DNA of 64,000 nt from Yamagishiella unicocca (lineage: Eukaryota; Chlorophyta; Chlorophyceae; Chlamydomonadales; Volvocaceae). Every line of letters begins with the position of its first letter. The stretch's first letter is position 1. The notes below the pieces were generated by a model. That model was not told where the DNA came from. It did not search any database and was given only the letters and a program-made list of their open reading frames with translations. Made by a program: the position numbers and the translations under genes. Below, in pieces: positions 29,401 to 42,300 of the stretch. The stretch is from positions 327,696-391,695 of the forward strand of contig BDSL01000101.1 in the NCBI GenBank assembly GCA_003116995.1, read 5' to 3'.

Positions 29401-32400
29401 GCGGTGATGCGCCGCGCACACACAAAAACACACGCACACGCACGCGCACACGCGGGGCGTAAAACCCTCAGCACAAGGGCTCTTGCAGCACGCACTAGGC
29501 AGGGCCCGGGCCGTACAATACTTTTCACCGTTCACAGCCCCCCCTCCTCCCACCTGGCCCACGCCAGCGTGCTGTAATCGGTGTACGGCAGGGAGGGGGC
29601 CGCCCTGCGCGCCTCCGCCGCGTCCGCCACCAGCTGGCGGCCTAGCGCGCCTCGCCACACGGCCAGGGTGCCGGAGGGGGCGGGGCCGTCCAGCGCCGCC
29701 CACAGGAAGGCGAGGGTCGCCAGGCTGTCGGGCAGGGGGGCGGCGGGTGAGGCCAGTGCGGCGCGGTGCTGTGCGGCCAGGAATAGGGCCCACGTGTTGA
29801 GGTACGTGTCGGTCCTGCGGGAAGGAGGAAAAGAGGAGGAGGAGGAGGCAGCGGGGAGGAGGGGGGAATGGGACACGGGAGGGATGGTAGCGTGGGTGAG
29901 TACACCTGGCAAGAGGCAGACGCGCGCCGGTGCAACCGGTACGATGGGTACTCGACGTACGTGCTGTGACGGCGGCTGTCCCGCCCACCCACCCCTAGAA
30001 CCCCTTGCGGGAACAACCCTAAACCCTAAACGCCGACCTCCCCACCCCGGCCGCCCTCCTCGCCGTCTCCACCGCTCCCATCTCCCCTTACCTGGCGGGC
30101 CGCCAAGTGCCCCAGCGGCCGGGGTCCGCCGCCATAAGGCCCCAGTTGGGGTCCGTGAGGGCCACCAGATCGCTGAAGCCGTCCAGCACGGCGGCGCGCT
30201 GTTCGGCTTCCGCGGGCTGACCGTAGTACGACAGTACGGCAGGCAGCGTGGCCCAGAGCATGGCTGCGGCCGCGTCTGCGTACATCCTGTTTGGGCCGGG
30301 AGTGGGCGGGTGGGGTTTGAGGTGAGGTGAGGGGTCCAGGTGGGCTGCTGCTGGGCTTGCTGGGTGCGGCCGTGTGGGCCGTGGTGCGACTGCGGGGGGG
30401 CCGCGGGGCGGTTCAGGAACCCCAAGGCTGGTCGGAAGGGCATGCGGTGTGGGCTCACGGATTAGAGGCCACCAGACCACCATCCTGACTGCCGTCCTGG
30501 CACTGCTGACGCTGCTGCAGCAGCGCCAGGCGGTGTCAACAGCACCAGCAGCCTCAACAGCGCCAACAGTCAGCAGCTGCCGCTCGACGCACTCACCTGT
30601 CGGGCTCTGTCCGCAGCAGGTTGCCGTACATGCTGGCGATGGCTGGGTAGTAGCCCACACCGGCGGTCAGCGTGAGGTTGCCTGCGAGGGAGGGGGGGAG
30701 GGTTCAAGGGAGACCCGTGGATGCCCGAAAAAAAGGGGGGAGGGAGGGGAGGGGTGAGTAGCTGGTGCTCGAGGTGGTGCGTGTGGGTGCGTGTGGGTGC
30801 CAGCAGCAGCACCAAGGCCGGTCGCGCGATTCTTAACGCCTACCCCACGCATACCCATGAGTCACGCTTCATGGTGCTGCGGCTCGACCCCGGGGGTGCA
30901 CTGCCATCGTCATTGCCGCAGCGCCGCCATCGCCATGCAGGAATGTGTGCATTGCCCCACGATGCACTGCCATGACCAATCCGTAACCCATACCCCACCA
31001 TTCCCCACCATCCCCCGGCCAGCCCTGAGTCCCCTTCCCCCCTGGAGTGCTCACCGCTTCCCGGTACGGCTGCCGGCAGTTCCAGCCCCTCCTGCCACTG
31101 CAAGTTGCCGGTCCCCTGCTCGGGGCTCGCGGCCAGCACGAACGAGGTGGCCACCCACACGTCGCCTTGCTGACCTGCGGCGTGGGGATATAAGGGCAGC
31201 GAGGGTGCCCGGTATGCCGGTGAACCGACGAACCAGGGGGAAACCAGTTGCGGGCGGGGTGATCCGGGGGGGGCGAACCACAAGGCGTTGGCGCCGCTGT
31301 GACGTCCGTCAAATAGGCGACGGACGTGGGTAGGTAGGTGAGGGTGGCTACAATACCCCACACTCCACGCGGACACTCCACCTGACCCACCCAAAGAAGC
31401 AGCCCCCTCCCCCGCCTTGTCGCTGCAGTGTCCGGATGCCTCCTGCCTCGCAGCGTCGACCTCCCCCCAAGCCCCCGACCTCCGACTTCAGTTTCCCCAA
31501 CCAAGTTCTCCAAACGACTGTCCTAAACGGGTTTTTCTTTCGTACACGGGTTTTCCTTGCACCCCCCCCCCGGACCCGCCGCCCAACATGTCCATCCCCT
31601 ACCACCCCCTCCTCCCGCACCCACCCAGCACGGGTATCTCCAGCTGCAGCCCGTCCTGGCCGCCACCCGGCTGGCCGTCACTGGCGCTGAAGGTGAGGTT
31701 GGCGGTGCCGATGGCGGCGGCACTGAAGGAGAAGCGAACCTGGGGAGGGAGGGAGAGGGTCAGTGCACGGGGCGCCAGGGCTTTCAGGGTGGGAGGGTCT
31801 GTCGCGGGGGCCCAACAGATAGCTTTTGAGACCAAACAAGCAAGCAGGCAGGCAAGCGAGCGAGCAGGAAACCAGCGGCGAAGGCGCACCTCCTTCTGGA
31901 GGCCAGTGTTGGGTATGAACCAGGTGGTCTTGGAGGGGCCGCCCTTGGTGGTGAGGGGGCAGCTCGCGGCGCCTCCACACTGCGGCGCGGCGGCGAGGGC
32001 GAGGGGAGGGGGAGGGGGCGAGGGGCAGCTGGTCAAGGGAGCTGAACCAAGGAAGTAGGCTCCCCAGGTCATGTAGGAAGACGAGTGGGAGCCCGGGCGA
32101 GCGCCGCCCGGATCGCAACACCGAGGGAGGGGAGCCCGGCCCCAGCCCCCAGCCCAGCCTCGCCCCCCAGCTTCCTCACCGCCACCCTACCTCCATCGCC
32201 AAGGTCACTGTTATCGTTGCTGGCGCCGAGCCCACCGTGACCACCACGCCCGCCTCGAAGGTGTCGCCCACGCGCACGAACCTCGGCACGCTGGGGGTCA
32301 GAGACAGCCGCCGCCGCACCGCCACCTTGCCCTCGCCGGAGCCGTACCGGGCGGTGGAGCCGGAGGCGGCAAAGGCCCTGCGGGGGTGACGTGGCCGTGG

Positions 32401-35400
32401 TGGTGATGGTGGTGGTGTTTTTGGTGATGCTGGTGGCTTCCTGGTCGGAGCTTGGCACGTCAGCCCTAGCAGCCGTGGTGGTGTGGTCCCACTCCCCTCA
32501 CGCCATAATCGAACACCCCCCCAGCGCCTTCTCGCCACCCGCACCCCTCAGGTATCAGCCCTACTAGCACCCCTGCCCCTGTCTTCCCCAACCTGGGACA
32601 GCATCAACCTCCTCTCATGCTACGAGCGGCATAATCGTAATGCTCCTTCTCCGATGTCAGTTCACCGATTTCCCCCTCTCCCCACCGGATTACGAAGGTG
32701 CCCAGGTTGGGGGGCGCGGTGAAGTCCACGGTGGCCAGTCCGTCAGCGCCGGTGGTGGCTGTGGCGAACAGCGGCGTCACCAGGAAGTCCGCGGAGGAGC
32801 GGGGCGGCACAGACACTCCGGAGCGGCTGCTGGCCCCGGCGGCTGCGGGGGTGGCAGTGGCAGAGGCATCAGCAGAGGTAATAGAAGTAGAAGTAGAAGT
32901 AGCAGTAGCAGAGGCAGTAGCATGCGTTTGGAGAGGTTGGCGCAGGATTGGGGGAGTTGAGGGGGAAAGGGAGGCGGGGCATGCGAGGGCGGGCGAGAGC
33001 ACGGGGCGGCATGGGGGTTGGCGAGAAGACCCGGTTACACGACTGCAGGGGGGGAGGCGGGTGACGCGAGGAAGGCGACTCACCCTTGGCCTGGGTGTTT
33101 GGCGGCACGGCCTGCAGCAGCGGGCCCGCCGCCCCGCCGGCGCTGTCCGCCGCGTTGAACGCCACGGCGGATTCCGCAACCGCCATCACGGCGGCGCTCT
33201 TGGTGACTGCGGCTGCGGTAGTTGGTAGTTGGGTTGTTGATAGTTGGGGAGTTGAGTGGGTCACCTGTTGGTAGCTTAGTTGGGGTCCTCGAGGGGACGC
33301 GCCCTGGATAGCTGGGTACCTCCCCACCGCCCCGCCCCGCCCCCTATCCCACCGCCCACACACCCACCAACAACCAACAACCAGCCCCCGCAGCGCGTAG
33401 CCCCGATCCCTTCCAACAACCTTCCAACAACCAGCCCGATTCCAACAACCTTCCAACAACCAGCCCGATTCCAACAACCTTCCAACAACCAGCCCGATTC
33501 CAACAACCTTCCAACAACCAGCCCGATTCCAACAACCTTACAACAACCAGCCCGATTCCAACACCCAGCCCAGCCCCCGCAGCGCGTAGCCCCGATCCCC
33601 CTTCCCAAGCTGGAGACGTACTTACATCCCCACATGCCGGCCGAGGGCAAGAAATCGGGCGGGCCGAACCCTATGGACTGGGGGTCGGAGGCATGAGAGC
33701 ACAGGGCAGACGGGGGCACGGGGGGGGGGTGGCGGCGAGTGAGTTGGCAAGGAGTGGACGGTTGCGGTGGGTGCTGGGACGGGCTGGTAGCACAACGAGT
33801 AGGATACACAGCTTCCGCCGCCCGCTCGTCGGTAATTTCCGCGCATCCGCATCCGCACCATTGGCATCAGGGTGATGGGTGAGGAGAAGCGCGCGCGGTA
33901 CTCCGTGTCGTTGCAGTCGACGGGCTGCCCCTGGAGCGGCCCCCAGTGGCCGCCCGGCTTGGCCACGAAGGTGTCAGCTGGCAGCCAGGGGTCCTGCTGC
34001 GTGAGTCTGCATGCGGGCGGGGTGGGGTTATAAAAGAAGACCGGTTACTCGACATGGGAAGACAGGGTGGGGGGGGGAAAGACCCGGTTGCACGACAAGG
34101 GGACGTAGGGCAGAAACTAGCCGGCGAATAGTCAGGGAGGGATGGGGGGTGCGAGAGGACGTGTGTGGATGGGCAGTGCTGCATGTGTTGGGTAGGTATG
34201 TTCGCGGGCGGCTGCTGCCCTCACGATAATTCCCCCACGGGACCCCTCAGGGTGCCGGTGCACGAAGGCAGACGGCGCCACCACCTGAAACCTGCCACGC
34301 GGACGCTCCCCTCCCTCCCCCCTCTCTCCCCACAAACCCCGGCTCACCGCGCCATGAGCTTGTCGTACACGGCCCGCACGGATCCCGGCACCAGGCGGTG
34401 CACGTCCATGCCGTACACCTGCATGTCGGACGCCAGGCGCAGCACCATCTCCTGCTCCGGGTGCGGCAGGTCGTACGGCATCAGGTCCAGGAAGGCCTTA
34501 TCCACCGCGTACACCGTCACCTCCACCGAGCCGGCGGGTGTGAAGAAGGGACCGGCGCCCGTGGTGACGCTGACTGTGACCTGCGGGTCATGTCGCGTGG
34601 TGCGGCGCGTGATGTGTTTTGGTGGGGGAGGATTTGATAAGAGAATCCGTGAATCCGTGGGGGGGAGAGGGTTGCAAAGAAAACCCGTGTACGAAAGGAG
34701 AACCGTGGAGAGGGGAGGCGAGGACAGGGGAGGGGGAGGCAGCAACGGTGCAGGCGATTGTCCACCAAAATACCCGACCCCCACTCCACCCCTCCCCACC
34801 CCTCGAAACCCACCGACGCCTTCACTCCCGGCTCCACCGTCACCAGCTCCTCTCCGTCCGTGTCCTGCACGCTGCTACCGCCGGCGCCGCCTCCTGAGGC
34901 GGCTACTGCCACGGTGACCTGCAGCGCGTTGGGCGGCCGCACGTCCAGGTCCAGCCTCATGGTATGGGTGTGCGGCGCGAGCGGGTCGAACAGGCGACTG
35001 GTGGGCAGCTGGCGGTCGCGGAAGAAGACGTAGTCGCCCGGCAGCAGCCGCGGCACGTCTATCACGGCCGCCACCGCGCAGCCGCCGGTGCACTCGGAGC
35101 CCAGGGGGCCGAGGCTCAGCTGCGCCAGGCCGCCGGCGGGAAGCTGCATGGGAGCGGGGGAGCAGGGCAGGGAGGGGGGGAGCAGGGCAAGGAGGGGGGC
35201 AGCAGGGCAGGGAGGGGGCAGCAGGGCAGGGAGGGGGCAGCAGGGCAGGGAGGGGCGCGCGCAGGTGTCAGCGTGGCGTGCATTGAGGGCCTCGCGGCCC
35301 GCCAGGAGTGTCAGAAGATGTGTGACCCCCGACCTCCGACCCCGACCCCCCGACCCCGACCCCAGGCCTCCGTCCTCACCGAGCTGACCACCTTGGACCT

Positions 35401-38400
35401 GACCTCATTCTCGTTGCCCCACACCAGCAGGACCTTGGCGAAGGGCCAGGGGTTCTGGAACGACAGCGCGGCGGATTCGCCGGGAGCGTACGACGGCCTG
35501 TACGGCACAAAAACACAACCGGATTGGAGTTGTTCGCCAGCGCGTGTGCGGCGTACTGACAGCTTCACAGCCGGGACAGAGTGCCCTCCCTCAGGCCCCA
35601 GTCAAGCCTCTCCATACCTCCCCGCCGCTGCTGGCCCACCCGCCCCCGCCCCGCCGCCCGGCCTCACTTGTCCGCTGAAAGCGACGGCGAGTCGTGGGCG
35701 CTCCAGGGAGAGGCCGCCCACTCGCTGGCGTTACGCCCCAGCGTCTGATTGGCGCACACCTTCTGGGTCGCTCCGCCGCCGCCGCCGCCGCCGGCGGGGA
35801 CATTGGCGCACGCCTCCAGAACGAAGTGCCCCATGCAGGGCAACGAGAGTTGGCAGAGGGAGGAGAAAGGGGAGCCGCTGGTGGTGGCGCAGCTGGCGCG
35901 GTTGATGCACGAGGAGCCGTCCGGGACCGGGCGCAGGGTGACCGCCACCGGCACGCCGTGGGTGGGCTGGCCGTCGGTGTTGGAGGTGAGGGTGGCCGCC
36001 ACCGCGAAGGCGATGCCGGGGGTGTCGGTCTGCAGGGACAGCTGCAGAGCCAGGCGGGCGGGGCCATCCGCCAGCCTGACGCGGAGGGAGGGCGGCCGAG
36101 GAGGTGACGGGGATTGGTTAGGGTGAGGTCGCTTGAGGAGGTTCGGGAGGGTGCGGGCGGCTGGCCGTCCGGGGCGGGAGGGGGTCTGCAAAGCAGTGTG
36201 AGGCAGCACCAATCCACTCCACCATCACGCGACCGCGAATAGGGGCCATTGTGCCCTTCGCCGCGCCCTCCCTGGACTCGAGACCGCCCCACCCCGCTAC
36301 GCCGCCACTCACAGGACGCTGGAGGACCGGGTGATGCGCTCGCGCGTGGGCCCGATCCACTCCACGTCGACCGACAACGTATCGTACGCTGTCGTACGGT
36401 TCGCCTCCGGCAGCCCGCCCAGGTCGATGTTGGCGACTGCGAAGCCGTACACGTCCGTCACCAGCTTGATCACCCCGGCCGCCTTGGAGTGGCGCCACGT
36501 GACGCTGATGGCGGCGCCGCCCACGGAGGCGCCGATGTAGCTCACGGCGGTTACGGCAACCGCCACCGAGCTGGTGGGCAGGGCCCAGGGAGCCGTCTCG
36601 ACCTGCAAGGCCACGTGTGCGACGTTGGCTTGCTGCCACCTGCCACCTACACACCGCACCACATAAGGCCCTACCAGACAAACCCGCATTGCCCCGCGAT
36701 ATGCCCGCAAAACGTATTCGCTGTGGCGCCCTAAATGTAAGCTGCTTCCCACTCAATATGAAAGCGTACCCGTACCCGTACCCGTACGATTGCGTACGAC
36801 AGAGGGCACCAGCTCGACGCGCCCTTCGCTAGGCGCACCTTCAAGTCGGCGGTGGGGGGCCGTGGGTCCGCCACCGTGACCGTCAGGGAAGCCACCTGGG
36901 GCCAGTTCTCGTAGTCCAGGAGGAGAGGCGGCGCGCTCTCCAGGTTGCTGGCCTTCGGCGGCGGCCGGTTCCCCGGCAGCGGCGGCTTCGGCGGCGGCGG
37001 CGGCGGCGAAGAGCCGAAGTCGAGCTCGATGATTGGCGGCGGCGCGTCGTCGTAAGTGTACCATTCCGCCGGTATGGAGGGCGCGCGGTAGATGGGGATG
37101 ATGGTGTTGGGCCGCGGGGGCTTGGGGTCGGAGCCGGCGCCTTCGTTGAAGGGCGGCGGCGGGGAGGACTTGGGCGTGGAGGGCGGCGGCGGAGGAGGAG
37201 AGGACGGTGAAGACGGAGGTGGCGGCGGCGCTCGCTCGCCGTCGGCCTGCTGCAGCAGTGTCCTGCGGCGGCTGTCGGGCCCGTTCCCGGCCTCCGTCAC
37301 CGCCCCCACGGCCGCCGTCATCTCCTTAGCCCCTGCCTCCGCAGCCTCCAAGTCGACGGTCTCCACTTCCGCAGCTTCCACCTTCGTCGCTGTGGCCACC
37401 GCTGCGCCGGAATGGCGGGTGCTGCAGTTGCCATCTTGTGTCAGGTCGGGCGCCTTGCCTGCCAGGACCGCCGTGCCGGCGTCGCTGGCAGCAGCTGCTG
37501 CGCCAGCAGCAGCCGACGCCGCCGCCGCCGCCTCTCCGTCGGCGCCCAATGCCGCACCAATGCCCGGCGCGGACGCCACCTGGTGCACCATCGGCTCAGG
37601 ATGAATCAGCCCGTCGCTGCTGCCGAAGCCCATGTGGGCGTCCCCGGAGTTGTCGACCCGTGCGACCCGTGGGTCAATCGCAAGCAGCCGGCGCCCGGAG
37701 CCGCCCTGCGGCGGCTGCACTCGCAACACTACGGTGTACGTCTGCAAGCGGGCGTTCTTCGGCACACTGATCTCGCCGTGCACCGTACCGGACGTGTCGT
37801 TGACCTGTTGGCGGTTGGGGTGCATTCGTGGCGGTCAAGGTCCGTCGGTGGAATGAATGGGCAGGCGGTTGGTGGGGAGCACGTGGCCGTTGACAAGTGC
37901 ATGTGGAAAAAGGGGGCCAACGGACCCACCAGCACGAACGTCTTTGACAGCGCCGCCGCCGCCGCTGCAGCAGCGTCATCCTCCGACGCTGTTGACGCCG
38001 ATGCTGCCGATGCTGCCGATGCTGACGATGCTGACGATGCTGACGATGACGACGATGACGACGATGCTGACGTGGCCCCGGAGTACCCCGACACGGTGCC
38101 TGCGGAGGCGGTGGTGGTGATGGGCACCCAGGGCGGCTGCACCTCCAGCACCGCCACGCTCTCGGGGGGCAGCTCCAGGGAGCCCTCCAGGACCAGCTGC
38201 GTGAAGCCTGAGGCGGGCGGGAGAAGGCGGTGCAGCGGGCGGCGGCATGAGAGGAGACCCGTGGGTCGGCACGAAGCATGAAAACCGTTTAGGCAACGTT
38301 TGGTACACACGTTTGGAATGGCATGCAGCGGGTGGGGGTGGGGGCGAGATAGAGGAGGGGCGGTTGCGGCTTGCGGGAGAATGTAAAGCGGGACAAGGGG

Positions 38401-39366
38401 TGGGCCCCAGAGGGTCCGAGTGCGGCCCAGGTGGCGTCGCCCGTCCCCCCAGCTCCAGCTAACCCCACACCCACGCAGACAGCGACGACCCACGCCGTCG
38501 CGGCCCCGGCATGCCGGCGTCCACCCACCCACCTACCCACCCACCCGTGGCATCCACGGGTCTTCCTCGAAACCCACCCACCCGTGATCTTGAGTGTGTC
38601 CCCCGGCACCACCACCAGCCGGTCAGCAACCAGGCTGGCCACGTAGGGCTGCTGCCCCGCCGCCCCCCCCGTCCGCACCCAGCCCGCGCTGGGCAGCGCG
38701 GCCACCTTGTCCCCGGCGGTGACGTAGACGGCCAGGGAGGACCCCGGCACCTGGGACGCGGAGGGGGAGGTGTATGTGTGTTGAGCAGGGGCAAGAATAC
38801 CCGGTTCCACGAAGGACAGAGACTAGCCGGCACGCGTTCGAGTATGCATAAGGTGGGGGAGAGAGCGATGCGGTGGTGGTGGTGGTGTAGGTAGTGGTGG
38901 CGGCCCAAGAAATGAAGTGGCGGGAGGGCGAAGTAGGAATGGAAGCGGTGGCGGGGTTAGGGGGAGAACGCACAGCCCTCCCACCGAATACGGTTCCAGC
39001 CAGCCGCACCTGACTCGCGCTGACGGTGACGTTGCAGAGGCCGTCGACGTCGGTGCTGCAGCGCGCCATCACGCCGGGTGCGGCCTGAAGGGGGAGGGAG
39101 GGTTTGGGTGGCGGAGAGGGGGCATGATAGGGGCGGGTCGCTCCATCGCTGCGCCGTCTGAATGCGGGCGCAGCCGCAGGGGCGCATGGATTCCAGATGG
39201 ATTTTTGAGAGCCGGGGAAGCTAGGCAGGCATTCAGGCAGGCATTTAGGCAGGCATTTAGGCAGGCATTTAGGCAGGCATTTAGGCAGGCATTTAGGCAG
39301 GCATTTAGGCAGGCATTTAGGCAGGCATTTAGGCAGGCATTTAGGCAGGCATTTAGGCAGGCATTT

Positions 39367-39397
<31 letters not shown>

Positions 39398-42300
39398 CAC
39401 CGCACTCACCCTCATGTCGCTGCTCGCGTACACTGCCACCTGCGCACCCGCCACCGGGCCCCCGCCCAGCGCCGCGTCCAGCACCCACACCGCCAGGGTG
39501 GCCCCGCTCTGTACGGCGGACACGGACAGGCTGCTGTTGAGCAGCACCTGCACGTTGGCGCTGGAGGGCTGCCGGCGGTAGCTGGTGACCTGGAGGCGGC
39601 GGCAGGAGGGAGGGAGGGAGGGAGGGGGCGAGCGGTTGGGGGGTCAGTACGTTGTGTGCGTGGGGTTGTGAGGGGGCGGGTGATGTGGGTCCGCGAGGGG
39701 AGGCGCCAGTAAGACCTGCCTTCCGGTCTACCCCAATACACACCCAACCGAAGTTTCTATGACTACCTTCCCCCTTCCCTGACTCTCCGAGGTAGCAAAC
39801 GCAGCCAGCACAGCGCAGTATCGGCAGGCACCGCCGCCGGGCGGCATGCGAGTTTGCCCTCCCTCCCCCTCAATTCCACTCCCAAAACTCCACTTTAAAA
39901 GCTGTACGTCCCCTCCCTCACCGGGTTGCAACACGAATGCACCACTCGGACCCGGCTGGGCGCCGAGTCCGGCCCGGCGGCGGCGGCGGCCGCCAGCGGC
40001 AGCCGCACCTCCTGCCACTCGCCGTCGCCGCTGGTGAGGTGGTGGGCCACGGTGACCTCCCTCGCCGCCGGTCCCAGCACAGTCCGCAGGTCGACGTCGT
40101 ACAGCCGCTGCTGCAGGATCTGCAACAGCTGCGCAACGGAGGCGTCGCTGCTGAGGTCCGGCGTCCACACAGCCACGCTGCTGAACTCGGGGGCATACGA
40201 CGCGGCGGCGGAGCCGCCGTCCGGCGGCGGTGGGTGTACGAGGTACGGCCACTCGCTCAGCGGCTCGGAGCCGGCCTCCAGTACGAACAGCGCGCCGGGA
40301 CCACGTGGTGCCTCGAACCGGTACGGCACGTACGCCATCCTGAACATGGTTGAGGAGGCCTGCGGGGCGGGGGGGGTTTGGGTCGTACTGGGTCGTACTG
40401 CCCGTACGTAATAGTGTCCAAGTCTACCTCCCTACGCGCTCGCCCGCTCCCTCGCTCCTCCCTCCGACCCACCTGCAGCGGCTGGCCGTAGCCGTCCTGC
40501 ACGGCGATATTGGCAGTAGCCGACACCCGGTACAGCCCTCCTGGCTGCAGGGAGGCCACCTCCAGCCGAGCCATGCCCCGGGACGGCAGCGACAGCGTGA
40601 ACGGCTGGTCCTCGCATGGGGCGGCGGCGGGGGGCTGCGGCCGGGAGGGGGACGAGGGCAGGCGGCACACCCGCAGGCTGCCCGCCAGGGCCTCAGGCGG
40701 GGTGCCGGCGGAGAGGCCGTGTGGCAGCCAGATGTCCAGCCGCCGGTACCTGCGCGCGGGGGGAGGGGGGATAGAAATCGGTTACGCGACACGGATAGTA
40801 TAGCTGGCTCATGGCCTTCCGACACCTATTTTTGGCGCATGCTGGAGCACTGGGGGGCCGGTGGGTGCGGACGTAAGGACGCGCGCAGGCGTGGGGATTG
40901 CATGGGTGGGTGGGTGGGTGGGTGGGTGGGTGGGTTGGCTGGGACGTCCAGGAGGGGTGGAAGGGAGAGGGGGCGAAGCCGCCACAGCGGCGCGGCTATG
41001 ACCCTCGGGGGTTGCTGCGCCCGGGTCCGTTCCCGCGCCCCCCCCTGCGCTCCACTTCTGTATGGCCTCTCCTCATCCGTTGCATCCACTTCTTCTTACG
41101 GCTATCCTACGGTTTTCCGACCAGCACATCCTCCAGCCGCCTTTTCCATTTATCGCCTAGTCGCTTTTTTAGCGCCATACTTGGCTACAGTCAACGTTGC
41201 TTATTCCTACATCTCAGCCGCGCCTCCGCTCCCGCTCTTTGACGCGCCACTGGACCATCACCTTCGCCGCCCTCGGTTTGTCGGCCGTGGATTAGCTGAT
41301 TCTCTTCTCAAAACCCCCCCCAATGACCAAAGGCTGCAAAACCCACAGCGCGCTAGGTCAGAGCCGGTGGCTGCGTGCATGCGGAGTACGTCTCGCCCGC
41401 CGCACCTCTGTCCGAACACCGACGCGTCCTGCTCCACGTACTCGTTGAAGGGCAGGCGGAAGGGCCGCAGCCCCCCGAAAGAGACGCTCAGGTCGGCGCC
41501 CAGCGGCCCGGCCAGCCCCTGGTAACGGGTGCCGCGGGGTAGCCTCAGCACGTAGCTGCGGGGGAACGGGGGGACGCGCCAGGTGGGAGGAACGGGGTCA
41601 GACGTCCTGCAGTGGCATTGACCTGGACCCAGAAGCGAATTGCAATGGTCCAACGTCCTTTCGAAACATCTGGCCGCCCGCAGCCATGGTGTGTAGCCTC
41701 CCGAGTCCAGCCCCGTCGTCGCCTCGTCCCAATCCCCGCCCGCCCGCCCGACCCTCCCACCCCACCCTGTGTTCGCCTTGGGGCCGCCGCGTGGCCGGAC
41801 CTCCGCGCACATGGTGTCGACGTTGCCGTCAGACGGCGCAGGGGCCTTATGTGGGAGCAGGGGGACACCAGGGGACGGGGCCAGCGCCGACAGGGCGAGC
41901 AACATGGCTCAGTCGACGTGCCTTTCCCAGCCGCCGCGAGGGCCGCGGGGTTGGGAGGACATGGAGGTACTCCCGCCGCACCCACGAGGCACGACCCAGT
42001 TCAGGGCAGCAGCGTACGGCACCCGCACGACCCAGTTCAGGGCAGCAGCGTACGGCACCCGCACGACCCAGTTCAGCGCAACAGCGTACGGCACCCGCAC
42101 GGCCCAGTTCAGGGCAGCAGCGTACGGCACCCGCACGACCCAGTTCAGCGCAACAGCGTACGGCACCCGCACGACCCAGTTCAGGGCAGCAGCGTACGGC
42201 ACCCGCACGACCCAGTTCAGCGCAACAGCGTACGGCACCCGCACGGCCCAGTTCAGCGCAACAGCGTACGGCACCCGCACGGCCCAGTTCAGGACAGCAG

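Noticed and set aside
38623..39405. Minus-strand frame with repeated CLPK tetrads
   Set aside because: It comes from the 12-bp tandem repeat in intron 11; the true exons (39084-39010, 38750-38582) use another frame.
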